This document shows, one piece after another, positions 25,496 through 33,091 of a DNA stretch of 52,530 bases. Within the stretch, counting starts at the first letter, position 1, and every line of letters starts with the position of its first letter. The DNA is from Bacillus sp. (in: firmicutes). GTDB lineage: Bacteria; Bacillota; Bacilli; Bacillales; Bacillaceae. The DNA lies in the NCBI GenBank assembly GCA_031180805.1, contig JAPSLL010000028.1:1-52530 (forward strand), in the 5' to 3' direction. The notes beneath the pieces were generated by a model. It made no database searches. It had not been told where the DNA came from and saw only the letters and a list, made by a program, of their open reading frames with translations. The position numbers and the translations under genes were made by a program.

Positions 25496-25822
25496 TGCTT
25501 CTCCTTTCGAATTTTGATTTTATAGATTAGTCGAAAATATCCTTTCTTGGTTTCACTTTTTCCAATTTCTTTAGGTTGATGCATTTCATTTGAATAAGGA
25601 ATCTATTCACATTTTTATAAGTTCACAAAAAAAACGAGACTATCTCAAGGCAAGATTGAATCCCTCCAATAAACACCTATTAGGACGTATAATCATTTTT
25701 ATAAAATCCTAATTTTGTGCTTATTGAGTCTGATCCTCTGCTTTTTGAGACAGCCTCGTTTTCAATTTATTACTATTACAATTAGAACATATTTGTTTTA
25801 AATATTTGCGCGTCGTTTTGTT
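25496..25822. other. intergenic region between the lipoprotein and the oxidoreductase genes
   Basis: It contains the leftward terminator hairpin (25629-25762) described separately and, near 25500-25600, the promoter region of the lipoprotein gene; no clear -35/-10 could be chosen. No ORF was seen. Confidence 0.4.
25629..25762 (-). terminator. long terminator-like hairpin after the xylB operon
   Basis: AAAACGAG-CT-TCTCAA (from 25631) pairs with TTGAGA-AG-CTCGTTTT (to 25762), around a loop of about 90 nt. On the minus strand eight Ts follow, so it would end leftward transcription from xylB and the oxidoreductase. Its core TCTCAA/TTGAGA recurs in other hairpins of this window. Confidence 0.6.
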
Positions 25823-26815
25823 CTACATTAAAACTTCTTTACCATCTTCAATCGCCTGCAAGCACGCTTCAATTACTCGCATGTTTTGGATTGCATGCTC
25901 CCCAGTGTAGGATGGGTCTTGATCTTTTAAAATCGCTGCTGATAAATGATCCACTTCTAACACGTAAGTATCTGCAGGGAAAGTCTCAGTTCTTTCACCG
26001 CTTCCACTAACAACCTTCACAATGCCATCACCATTGCCATGTTGATCTGGTCGAAAGGCATATGGTGCTGTTATTTTTCCTTTTGTACCAACAACCTCAT
26101 AATATTGGCCACCAAACATATCAAAGCTACAATCAAATGTTGCTTGCACACCATTTTCAAGTGTCATAAGTACAGTCGTAGTTATGTCTACACCTGTTTT
26201 TTCATCAATCGTAGCTGTTGCTTTTATTAGTTTCGGCTCAGATCCTGTGATCATTCGGATCACGTGGATGCAATAACAACCAATATCATATAATGCCCCC
26301 CCGCCCATTTCTTTTTTCATCCGAATATTTGTATCCCTGTCACTTAAATAAAAGGAAAAGCTTGAGCGAACGATTTTTACCTCTCCAATTTCACCATTTG
26401 CAATAATCTCTTTAACTCGTTGATTCATTGGATGGAATTGGTACATGAATGCTTCCATGAACTTGACATTCTGCTTTCGGCACACTGCAACCATTTCTTT
26501 CGTTTCCTCTGAATCTAAAGTTGCAGGTTTTTCACAAAGAACATGTTTTCCATGCTTTGCTGCTTCAATCACCCATTTTTTATGCAAGTGATTTGGTAAC
26601 GGAATATAAACAACATCTATCGAAGGATCTCGTAATAGCTCCTCATAGCTTGAATACGTTGTCGGAATATTTAAATCCCTGGCAATTTCGTTAACATTTT
26701 CCCTTCCACTCGCGATTGCAGCTACTTCTGCGAGTTTAGAACGATGAATAGCAGGAATGACTTGCTCACGGCCAATTTTTGCCGTACTAAGAATTCCCCA
26801 GCGTACCTTTGACAT
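25823..26815 (-). CDS. Gfo/Idh/MocA-family sugar oxidoreductase
   Basis: A 330-aa NAD(P)-dependent oxidoreductase. The N-terminal Rossmann domain starts RWGILSTAKIGREQVIPAI, and the catalytic EKPA motif (HVLCEKPATLD, about 92-102) carries the conserved Lys. GGALYDIGCYCIHVIRMITG holds the second conserved Asp and His. The closest general type is D-xylose 1-dehydrogenase/dihydrodiol dehydrogenase. It lies 24 bp after xylB on the same strand, so it acts in the same pentose or polyol pathway; the exact substrate is unknown. Context would fit oxidation of a sugar or polyol that ends as xylulose. Confidence 0.82.
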   Translation of the reverse strand: MSKVRWGILSTAKIGREQVIPAIHRSKLAEVAAIASGRENVNEIARDLNIPTTYSSYEELLRDPSIDVVYIPLPNHLHKKWVIEAAKHGKHVLCEKPATLDSEETKEMVAVCRKQNVKFMEAFMYQFHPMNQRVKEIIANGEIGEVKIVRSSFSFYLSDRDTNIRMKKEMGGGALYDIGCYCIHVIRMITGSEPKLIKATATIDEKTGVDITTTVLMTLENGVQATFDCSFDMFGGQYYEVVGTKGKITAPYAFRPDQHGNGDGIVKVVSGSGERTETFPADTYVLEVDHLSAAILKDQDPSYTGEHAIQNMRVIEACLQAIEDGKEVLM

Positions 26816-26839
26816 TTTGTTACCTCCTAAAACAACTCG

Positions 26840-28339
26840 TTATCTTCTATATTTCGACAAACCTTCATTCAATTCCTTTGTTTGTTTGTAAACATCTTGA
26901 TACAAAGAAAAGAGCTCTTTATATTTCTCGACGTTTTCTTTAATTGGTTCATAGACATTTGCTTGGTGAACAAAGAGATCGGCAATTCCCTGTAAAGTAG
27001 AAGACCAGCCAGCACCATAAGCTGCAAGAATAGCGGCCCCTATTCCCGGTCCTTGCTCACTTTGTAATTTAACGACCTTTGTGTTAAAAATATCTGCCTG
27101 TATTTGCAGCCATGTTTCATTTTTCGCTCCTCCGCCAATCGAGGTAATTTGCTCAATATCCTTTCCACTTTCACGGAAAATTTCGATTGACTCATGTAAG
27201 GAGAAAGTAATTCCTTCAACTACAGCTCTAGCGAAATCCTTTTTCGTATGAGCTCCCTCCATCCCAATAAAGCTAGCACGGATTGTCGGATCAGCATAAG
27301 GCGTTCTTTCTCCTGCGAGATATGGTGTGAATAATAATCCGTTCGCACCAACTGGTACTTCGTCAATCCCATCAAGTAATTGTTCAAATGATTCGTGTTC
27401 AGCGAAAACCTCTTTAAACCAGCTAAGACTATAGCCTGCAGCTAACGTTACACCCATTGTATAAAAGGCATTTTCTTTACCATGATTAAAATAATGTACT
27501 TTACCTGCAAAATCACGATTATTTCGTTCTTCATAAGAAAGAACTACCCCTGATGTTCCTACACTACATAATGTTGTCCCTTCTGTTAATATACCTGCTC
27601 CAATTGCCCCACAAGCATTATCTGCACCACCTGCAAACACCTTTGTTTCGGGTGACAAGCCTGTTTGACGAGAAAACTCTGCTGTAAGAGTCCCAACACA
27701 TTCATGTGATTCCACTAAAGGAGGACATAGCTCTTCATTTAATTCTAATAGCTGACATATTTCAGTACTCCACTTTTTCTCTCCTACATTTAAAAGCAAG
27801 GTTCCTGCTGCATCTGAATATTCGCTATGAATCTTTCCTGTCATTCGGTAGCGTAAATAATCTTTAGGTAGCAAAAATACTTTTGCTTTTGCAAAAAGCT
27901 CAGGTTCATTTTCTTTAACCCACAAAATTTTCGGTAACGTAAATCCTTCTAATGCTGGATTTTTTGTAATATCTAGCAATCTCTCTTTTCCAACAACATC
28001 ATAAATTTGCTTGCATTGAGCTGTTGTTCGAACATCATTCCATAGAATTGCATTACGCAAAACGTTATGTGATTCATCTAATAAAACAAGACCATGCATT
28101 TGCCCTGAATAGCTAATTCCTTCGATATCTGCAACATTACCATTAAATTTGCTAACTAATTCAGCTAACCCTTCACGAGTTTTTTCTACCCATTGCTCTG
28201 GCTCCTGTTCGCTATACCCAGATTTCTCATGGATTAACGGATATGACTTCGAAACTTCCTCAACAATTGTTCCAGTCTGATTAATCAAAATAAGCTTAAC
28301 TGCACTCGTCCCTAAATCAATTCCAATAACATATTTCAC
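26840..28339 (-). CDS. xylB: xylulokinase XylB
   Basis: A 499-aa FGGY-family kinase that makes xylulose-5-phosphate; the length equals B. subtilis XylB. The phosphate-binding start YVIGIDLGTSAVKLIL, SYSGQMHGLVLLD, FAGGADNACGAIG (catalytic Asp) and SIGGGAKNETWLQIQADIF are all characteristic. The start is GTG 28339 because GGAGG precedes it by 8 nt; the longer frame from 28375 lacks a site. It is first in a two-gene unit with the oxidoreductase. A XylR-type operator lies upstream at 28509-28533. Xylose isomerase (xylA) is missing here. Confidence 0.92.
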   Translation of the reverse strand: MKYVIGIDLGTSAVKLILINQTGTIVEEVSKSYPLIHEKSGYSEQEPEQWVEKTREGLAELVSKFNGNVADIEGISYSGQMHGLVLLDESHNVLRNAILWNDVRTTAQCKQIYDVVGKERLLDITKNPALEGFTLPKILWVKENEPELFAKAKVFLLPKDYLRYRMTGKIHSEYSDAAGTLLLNVGEKKWSTEICQLLELNEELCPPLVESHECVGTLTAEFSRQTGLSPETKVFAGGADNACGAIGAGILTEGTTLCSVGTSGVVLSYEERNNRDFAGKVHYFNHGKENAFYTMGVTLAAGYSLSWFKEVFAEHESFEQLLDGIDEVPVGANGLLFTPYLAGERTPYADPTIRASFIGMEGAHTKKDFARAVVEGITFSLHESIEIFRESGKDIEQITSIGGGAKNETWLQIQADIFNTKVVKLQSEQGPGIGAAILAAYGAGWSSTLQGIADLFVHQANVYEPIKENVEKYKELFSLYQDVYKQTKELNEGLSKYRR

Positions 28340-28508
28340 TGTGAAAACCTCCAAATTGTTAATAGAAAAAAACAAGGGATATACCGCTTATGTATACTCC
28401 CTAAGTAACCCCTTACATTTAAAGATTTTATAAAAAAGGAATAACATATTCTTCTAATCTAAAAAATTCAAAAGCAAAAAACGTTATGAAAATTATAACA
28501 CCGAGAAA

Positions 28509-28533
28509 AATGTTTGTCTATCCATTAAACTAA
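28509..28533. promoter_or_regulatory. XylR operator
   Basis: Read on the minus strand this 25-bp site is TTAGTTT-N9-ACAAAC-N3. It aligns without gaps to the B. subtilis xyl operator (TTAGTTT-N9-ACAAACTAA), with both half-sites intact except the last three bases. It lies 170 bp before xylB and 155 bp before xylR, so XylR could repress both. Confidence 0.7.
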
Positions 28534-28687
28534 GTTTATAATGAAACAATACGAGTAAACAGGTAGTGGCTCATTCCGCCCATTAATAATTGAAAAATAA
28601 TATGAAAATCGTTTAAATAAGTGGGCAGAAAGCAAAACTACTATATAATGTAAAGAGAAGCAAAACTGTTGAAATTAGGTGAAATCG

Positions 28688-29851
28688 TTGGAAAGAATGA
28701 CATGGAATCAACAAGTAGTGAAGAAAAATAATACATCTCTTGTTTTTCGAACAATAACACAGCAAGAGCCGTTATCAAGAGCAGATATCGCACAGGATTC
28801 TGGCTTAAATAAAGCAACAGTATCATCACTTGTAAATGAATTGTTAGAAAAACAACTTGTGTATGAATCTGGTCCAGGAGAGTCAAGCGGCGGCCGTCGT
28901 CCAGTCCTCCTTCATTATAATCAGTCAGCAGGATATTCAATCGGAATTGATATCGGTGTTAATTATATTTTAGGTGTTGTAACAGATTTAAAAGGTAACA
29001 TAATCAATGAACAAAAACTATCCATGAAGGATTCAGCATTTGAAGACGTCCTAAATCGTGTAAAAAAAATGGTTTATACGTTAATGGAGCCACTGCCACA
29101 AAGCCCGTACGGCGTTGTCGGAATTGGAATCGGAATCCCTGGAATCGTTGATAAGCAAGGAAGTATTTTGCTCGCACCAAATTTAGGCTGGAAAAACTGC
29201 CAAATTAAACAACAAATTGAAGAGGAATTCAACATCCCAGTCATTGTAGAAAACGAAGCAAATGCAGGTGCATATGGTGAGAAGCAATTTGGAGTTGGAA
29301 AAAGCTTCAATGATATTATTTATGTCAGTGTCGGGATCGGTATTGGGGTTGGATTAATCTTAAATAATCAGTTATATCAAGGAGTAAATGGTTTTTCCGG
29401 TGAATTAGGTCATATGGTGATCCAAATGGATGGTGCCCCTTGTCGATGTGGAAGTAAAGGATGTTGGGAAGTGTATGCTTCTGAGCACGCACTCATTGAT
29501 AACGCCAAAGATTTAGATGAGCCAACACTTGAATCAATCATTGAATTAGCAAAAAATAACGACGAAAAAGCGATCGCTTTATTTGAAGAAATCGGAAAAT
29601 GCCTAGGCTTTGGCATCAATAATATTATCAATACTTTTAATCCGGAACAAATTATTATTGGCAATCGCTTAGCAATGGCAAAGCAATGGATTGAACAACC
29701 GCTCCAAGATATCGTCCAATCACATGCCCTTGCCTTTCAGCAAAAAAACCTACAAATTAGCTTTTCTCAGCATTCAACACATTCAGCTGCACTCGGCGTA
29801 TCGGCCTTTGCTTTTGAGCAGTTTTTGGAAAATGAGTTACAGGAAATTTAA
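28688..29851 (+). CDS. xylR: XylR, ROK-family xylose repressor
   Basis: A 387-aa repressor: an N-terminal winged helix (about 12-70, PLSRADIAQDSGLNKATVSS) followed by a ROK sugar-binding domain. SSGGRRPVLL, YSIGIDIGVNYI, the Zn-binding CRCGSKGCWE (about 252-261) and FSGELGHM are present. It matches B. subtilis XylR over its length, including VVGIGIGIPGIVDKQG and VENEANAGAYGEKQFGV. XylR releases DNA when it binds xylose. The start is uncertain: TTG 28688 stands 6 nt after AGGTG and is chosen; GTG 28679 or ATG 28697 are possible. It is divergent from xylB. Confidence 0.9.
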   Translation: MERMTWNQQVVKKNNTSLVFRTITQQEPLSRADIAQDSGLNKATVSSLVNELLEKQLVYESGPGESSGGRRPVLLHYNQSAGYSIGIDIGVNYILGVVTDLKGNIINEQKLSMKDSAFEDVLNRVKKMVYTLMEPLPQSPYGVVGIGIGIPGIVDKQGSILLAPNLGWKNCQIKQQIEEEFNIPVIVENEANAGAYGEKQFGVGKSFNDIIYVSVGIGIGVGLILNNQLYQGVNGFSGELGHMVIQMDGAPCRCGSKGCWEVYASEHALIDNAKDLDEPTLESIIELAKNNDEKAIALFEEIGKCLGFGINNIINTFNPEQIIIGNRLAMAKQWIEQPLQDIVQSHALAFQQKNLQISFSQHSTHSAALGVSAFAFEQFLENELQEI

Positions 29852-29876
29852 AGGTCCTTTTATAACGGAATGCTTA

Positions 29877-29908
29877 AAAGACTTGGTAATTAGCAAGTCT
29901 TTTTTTAT
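29877..29908 (+). terminator. terminator of xylR
   Basis: AAAGACTTG (29878-29886) pairs with CAAGTCTTT (29894-29902), followed by a T run. Confidence 0.85.
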
Positions 29909-29930
29909 TTCCTCTAATGATAAAATCCTT

Positions 29931-31070
29931 TCATTGTTCAATATTAAATTGGATGACCCTCATAATCGACTCTATTCGCTCAACAACCCATTCTGGTGTG
30001 TTAGCAATGGCTTCTTTCAAGGTGGTTGGTCCTGGTACGATGGAAAAGGCTGTTAATAATCCGAGCTTGCTTATCTCTGTTTGAGTAAGCTCTAAATGAC
30101 CACATAGTGCAATCACAGGAATATTTTTTCTTTGCGCAAGTCGTGTTACTCCTGAAATTACTTTACCTGAAAAGGTTTGCTTATCAAGCTTCCCTTCACC
30201 AGTAATAACAAGAGTTGCATCAGCTAGTTTTTTTTCAAAATGGATAAGTTCAAGCATAACATCAATTCCAGACTTTCGTTTTCCACGACAAAAGGCAAGC
30301 AAACTAGCTCCTATCCCTCCTGCTGATCCACCTCCAATGAACTCCTTCAAATTAATTCCACTTTGCTTTAACACAATGTCACTATAATGGGAAAGAGCAG
30401 CATCTAATTTTTCAACCATTTCCGGTGTAGCTCCTTTTTGCGGACCAAAGACAAAGGAAGCTCCATCTATTCCACAAAGTTTGTTTGTTACATCACTTGC
30501 AACAACAAACGATGATTCTGTTAGTCTTTTATCCAAATATGTATCATCATAATAGGCAAGGTCAGCTAATGCTCCCCCTCCTTCCTCAAGCTCTTTACCA
30601 TTTTCCTTAAAAAACTTCATTCCAAGTGCTTTTAGCATACCGGTACCAGCATCATTTGTCGCACTTCCCCCTAATCCAATGATAAAATGACGAAAGCCTT
30701 CATCTAACGCATGCTTTATTAATTCACCAGTCCCGTAGCTAGTTGTTAATAATGGATTTTTCTCCTTATCTGTTAATAGTGGCAAACCTGAAGCCTGTGC
30801 TATTTCAATAACGACTGTCTTTTTATCACCTAAAATACCATATGCTGCTTTCACTTTCTCCTTAGCTGGACCACATACATTTGCAAATATTTTTTTTCCA
30901 TTTGTAGAAGCAACGAGATTATCCAATGTACCTTCTCCACCATCAGCTAGTGGTGCTAACACAATAGTAGCATCAGGAAAGACACGACGTATTCCTTGCT
31001 CAATCCTCTCGCACAATAGTTGAGAGGATATAGATCCCTTGAACGAGTCTGGTGCAACAATAAACTTCAT
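29931..31070 (-). CDS. glxK: glycerate kinase
   Basis: A 379-aa kinase of the GarK/GlxK family (glycerate 2- or 3-kinase), recognised by FIVAPDSFKGSISS at the start, LAPLADGGEGT, GLGGSATNDAGTGML and GFGGGSAGGIGASLL-like GGGSAGGIGASLLAFC, plus VITGEGKLDKQTFSGK. It phosphorylates D-glycerate from glyoxylate or sugar-acid breakdown into the lower glycolytic pathway. AAGGGGGTAAATC precedes ATG 31070. The upstream region carries five 21-bp repeats whose last unit supplies a consensus -35. It is convergent with xylR and monocistronic. Confidence 0.92.
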   Translation of the reverse strand: MKFIVAPDSFKGSISSQLLCERIEQGIRRVFPDATIVLAPLADGGEGTLDNLVASTNGKKIFANVCGPAKEKVKAAYGILGDKKTVVIEIAQASGLPLLTDKEKNPLLTTSYGTGELIKHALDEGFRHFIIGLGGSATNDAGTGMLKALGMKFFKENGKELEEGGGALADLAYYDDTYLDKRLTESSFVVASDVTNKLCGIDGASFVFGPQKGATPEMVEKLDAALSHYSDIVLKQSGINLKEFIGGGSAGGIGASLLAFCRGKRKSGIDVMLELIHFEKKLADATLVITGEGKLDKQTFSGKVISGVTRLAQRKNIPVIALCGHLELTQTEISKLGLLTAFSIVPGPTTLKEAIANTPEWVVERIESIMRVIQFNIEQ

Positions 31071-31176
31071 GATTTACCCCCTTTTTTCTTAAATAACCTA
31101 ATTTTTTAGACATTTACTATTAAGTTCTTTTTATCTTGTGAAATATCCTACTATATTTGGTGACTTGTTCTTATTT

Positions 31177-31205
31177 AATAATGCAAATAAACTTAAATCT
31201 GTCAA
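31177..31205 (-). promoter_or_regulatory. promoter of glxK inside the repeat array
   Basis: On the minus strand TTGACA (31205-31200), a 17-bp spacer and ATTATT (31182-31177) form a good SigA promoter about 100 bp before glxK. The -35 is part of the repeat unit nearest the gene. Confidence 0.55.
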
Positions 31206-31290
31206 CTTGTTAAAATTATCTGTCAACAATAGAGGGAAATCTGTCAACTTTAATGAAAAATCTCTCAACTCCGTTAAAAAATCTGTCATT
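31197..31290. repeat. five direct repeats with exact 21-bp period
   Basis: ATCTGTCAAC starts at 31197, 31218 and 31239; ATCTCTCAAC starts at 31260 and ATCTGTCATT at 31281. The spacing is 21 bp each time, two helical turns. The bases between cores are A/T-rich and vary. On the minus strand each intact core reads GTTGACAGAT, which contains TTGACA. The array lies between the glxK promoter and the RNA gene at 31330-31559. Confidence 0.9.
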
Positions 31291-31326
31291 CTACGTCATC
31301 CGACATCATTCGTCAATTTTATACAA

Positions 31327-31362
31327 ATAAAAAACCCGATCCTCTAAAAGAGAATCGGGTTT
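31327..31362 (-). terminator. terminator of the candidate ncRNA
   Basis: AAACCCGAT-CTCT (31332-31345) pairs with AGAG-ATCGGGTTT (31349-31362). On the minus strand it is followed by TTTTTTATTTG. No protein gene ends just before it; the only transcript it can serve is the RNA described at 31330-31559. Confidence 0.85.
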
Positions 31363-31559
31363 ATCATTTTAAAAAGGTGCCGCGATTGCCGCATCATATT
31401 ATAGAGTTTTAAACCACCACTCCTACAAGTGGGTGTTTGCAGAAGCTTTCGTATCGTCCTCTACTCAGATGGAGGCTTGATATTCCGACTTCAATATAAA
31501 ACTCCCTATTTCAGCTTAAAGGTTAAAACTTTATAAGAAATGCGTACAGCGCAGCTTGT
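31330..31559 (-). ncRNA. candidate structured small RNA, about 230 nt
   Basis: No protein gene fits here, yet the segment has a promoter (31566-31594), a predicted start at 31559, a long closing helix and a Rho-independent terminator. Closing helix: minus-strand bases 31555-31521 (GCUGCG, CGCAU, UUAUA, GUUUUAACC) pair with 31415-31379 (GGUUUAAAAC, UAUAA, AUGCG, CGCGGC). Inside lie hairpin P2 (31492-31442; GAAG/CUUC, UCG/CGA, UAUC/GAUA, CCUC/GAGG) and hairpin P3 (31438-31411; CCACUUGUAGGAGUGG). The RNA starts four bases before the closing helix. It is not tmRNA, SRP RNA, RNase P RNA or a riboswitch I know; 6S RNA or a sporulation sRNA are alternatives. Confidence 0.65.
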
Positions 31560-31565
31560 ATAGTA

Positions 31566-31594
31566 ATAATACTAAAAATGGACTTAAATTGCAA
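31566..31594 (-). promoter_or_regulatory. promoter of the candidate ncRNA
   Basis: On the minus strand TTGCAA (31594-31589), a 17-bp spacer and TATTAT (31571-31566) give a SigA promoter whose start falls at 31559, at the foot of the RNA's closing helix. Confidence 0.65.
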
Positions 31595-31655
31595 CTCATG
31601 TTCTTATTTTCTTTTCGTTTTATGAAAGTTCCCTTAATTGGTAAATCTCTCCTTC

Positions 31656-32615
31656 TTAATAAGAAGGCCACCCTTGCGAATCCCAATACAAATCATTAAT
31701 AAGCATTGTTGGCATTCCGTTGTTCTCAGCATCATAGGCATGGCGAATAATTACATTGTTATTGTAAACATCTTGATGACCTGGACCCTTCCAACGAACA
31801 TTACCGGCGTCCATAATTGTACCGCCGCCATTCATCATGCTCACACCATTTTTATCGACGTATGGACCTGTAATATTTTTGGAACGGCCATAAGCAATTT
31901 TGTAAGTGCTGTTCACACCTTGACAGCAGCTATCAAAAGAAACAAATAAATAATAATAACCGTTTCTGTAAGTGATGCTTGGAGCTTCAATTGGATTGTT
32001 AGGAATATTTGGTCTTGATGCAATTGAATAAACTGTACCTGTTGGCTTCATCGTATTTTTATCTAATCTAGTTAATTTAATTCCACTCCAGAATGAGCCA
32101 TATGAAAGCCATGGGTTCCCTTCAGCATCAATTACAAGGTCACCGTCAATCGCATTAAAATTAGAAGAGCTTGTTGATCTTACGACTAAACCATCATCTC
32201 TCCATTGACCAGACGTTATACTATGGGTGGATAATAAGCCAATAAGTGAATTATTTGAACCAAAGCTTGAAACAGAATAATAAAGCCAATACCTACCATT
32301 ATAATATTGAATATCTGGTGCCCATTGATTTGACTCATGGTTTGGTACATATGTTTTCCACCAAGATAGAGCTGTCGGAAAAATAACTGGGGTTGTATAC
32401 CAATTCGTCCCATTATCTGAGCGTAATACGCGAATTCCATTTTTCCCTACTTCACCTGTTCCAAACACATACCATGAATTTCCTTCTTTTATAATAGAAG
32501 GATCATGAATCATTCTTTCGCCTTCAACATTCCAAAATGCCCCATAAGCTTGCTGAGGAACTGCGATCATTGCTAAAATGATGGCAATCCATGTAAAATA
32601 CTTCAACCGTTTCAA
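31656..32615 (-). CDS. abnA: secreted endo-1,5-alpha-L-arabinanase AbnA
   Basis: A 319-aa GH43 enzyme with a signal peptide (about 1-25, cut after AYG). It cleaves the arabinan backbone of pectin outside the cell. The five-blade propeller has its catalytic triad at Asp38 (IHDPSI), Asp157 (NAIDGD, transition-state Asp) and Glu210 (PIEAPS, general acid), as in B. subtilis AbnA. The C-terminus ends at the domain edge with no extra module. The start is TTG 32615, preceded by GAGGAGGAG. It has its own leader with a cre-like site and an orphan Shine-Dalgarno sequence, and is the distal gene of the arabinan locus. Confidence 0.94.
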   Translation of the reverse strand: MKRLKYFTWIAIILAMIAVPQQAYGAFWNVEGERMIHDPSIIKEGNSWYVFGTGEVGKNGIRVLRSDNGTNWYTTPVIFPTALSWWKTYVPNHESNQWAPDIQYYNGRYWLYYSVSSFGSNNSLIGLLSTHSITSGQWRDDGLVVRSTSSSNFNAIDGDLVIDAEGNPWLSYGSFWSGIKLTRLDKNTMKPTGTVYSIASRPNIPNNPIEAPSITYRNGYYYLFVSFDSCCQGVNSTYKIAYGRSKNITGPYVDKNGVSMMNGGGTIMDAGNVRWKGPGHQDVYNNNVIIRHAYDAENNGMPTMLINDLYWDSQGWPSY

Positions 32616-32670
32616 AATAATCTCCTCCTCTTTGTTCTTTAATATTTACAATGTTAAAACCTATTTACAA

Positions 32671-32685
32671 ACATCACCTCCTTTC
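32671..32685 (-). promoter_or_regulatory. orphan strong Shine-Dalgarno sequence in the abnA leader
   Basis: On the minus strand GAAAGGAGGTGATGT is almost fully complementary to the 3' end of 16S rRNA but lies 56 nt before the abnA start, which has its own site. The only reading frames it could serve are a TTG-TAA start-stop or a six-codon ORF placed too close. It resembles the STAB-SD that stabilises cry3A mRNA in B. thuringiensis. Confidence 0.5.
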
Positions 32686-32690
32686 AAATA

Positions 32691-32704
32691 TTAAACGCTT
32701 TCAT
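32691..32704 (-). promoter_or_regulatory. cre-like site of abnA
   Basis: On the minus strand TGAAAGCGTTTAAT matches the CcpA consensus TGWAANCGNTNWCA except for the last two bases. It lies 75 bp upstream of abnA, as expected for glucose repression. Confidence 0.5.
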
Positions 32705-32815
32705 TATCTGCGAAAAAATAAGACATACGATGATGCAAAACTACGAATCTCACAGTTTTCATCATCGAATATCTTATTATGTTCTTTCATAGCTGTCGAA
32801 TAAATTCCTTCTAGC

Positions 32816-33073
32816 TCACCATTTAGAGCCACTTGGAGATGGACATTTTTTGTTTGTAAATTTTGCTCGATATTCTACTAGGCAGCCGCTATAGGAGCAA
32901 GTAGTCCCATACATTAACGACGAACAGGCTTTACAAGTATCTAACCTTAAGTGATACACATCGTTTGAAACTATAAGTTGCTCATCACCCTGATGCTTAG
33001 AAAGAATATGTTCAATTTCTTCTCGTTTTATGATGACATTTCTTGTACAGCCTTTACATGTATTTGTTGTCAT
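32816..33073 (-). CDS. DUF6171 Cys-rich small protein
   Basis: An 85-aa protein with eight cysteines in four groups: CKGC (6-9), CKAC (about 47-50), CSYSGC, and CPSP near the end. The spacing suggests two structural zinc sites; no catalytic motif is present. The family is known only as DUF6171. Start ATG 33073 gives a compact N-terminus (MTTNTCKGC); in-frame GTG/ATG codons at 33085 and 33082 are too close to the AAGGG ribosome site. It follows abf2 by 18 bp, so it is the last gene of the araBDA-abf2 transcript. Confidence 0.7.
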   Translation of the reverse strand: MTTNTCKGCTRNVIIKREEIEHILSKHQGDEQLIVSNDVYHLRLDTCKACSSLMYGTTCSYSGCLVEYRAKFTNKKCPSPSGSKW

Positions 33074-33091
33074 CTCTACCATCACCCTTTT

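Noticed and set aside
31197-31290. Possible CRISPR array
   Set aside because: The conserved core is about 10 bp with 11-bp spacers and no cas genes; the period is far too short for CRISPR.
31138-31347. ORF of 69 codons with a KSVN heptad pattern
   Set aside because: It only translates the 21-bp repeats, starts at a GTG without ribosome site and runs into the terminator of the RNA gene on the other strand.
31376-31400. T-box-like word GGTGCCGCG
   Set aside because: It resembles the T-box GGTGGNACCGCG but lies on the strand opposite to the proposed RNA, lacks the specifier and stem I features, and no aminoacyl or amino-acid gene follows.
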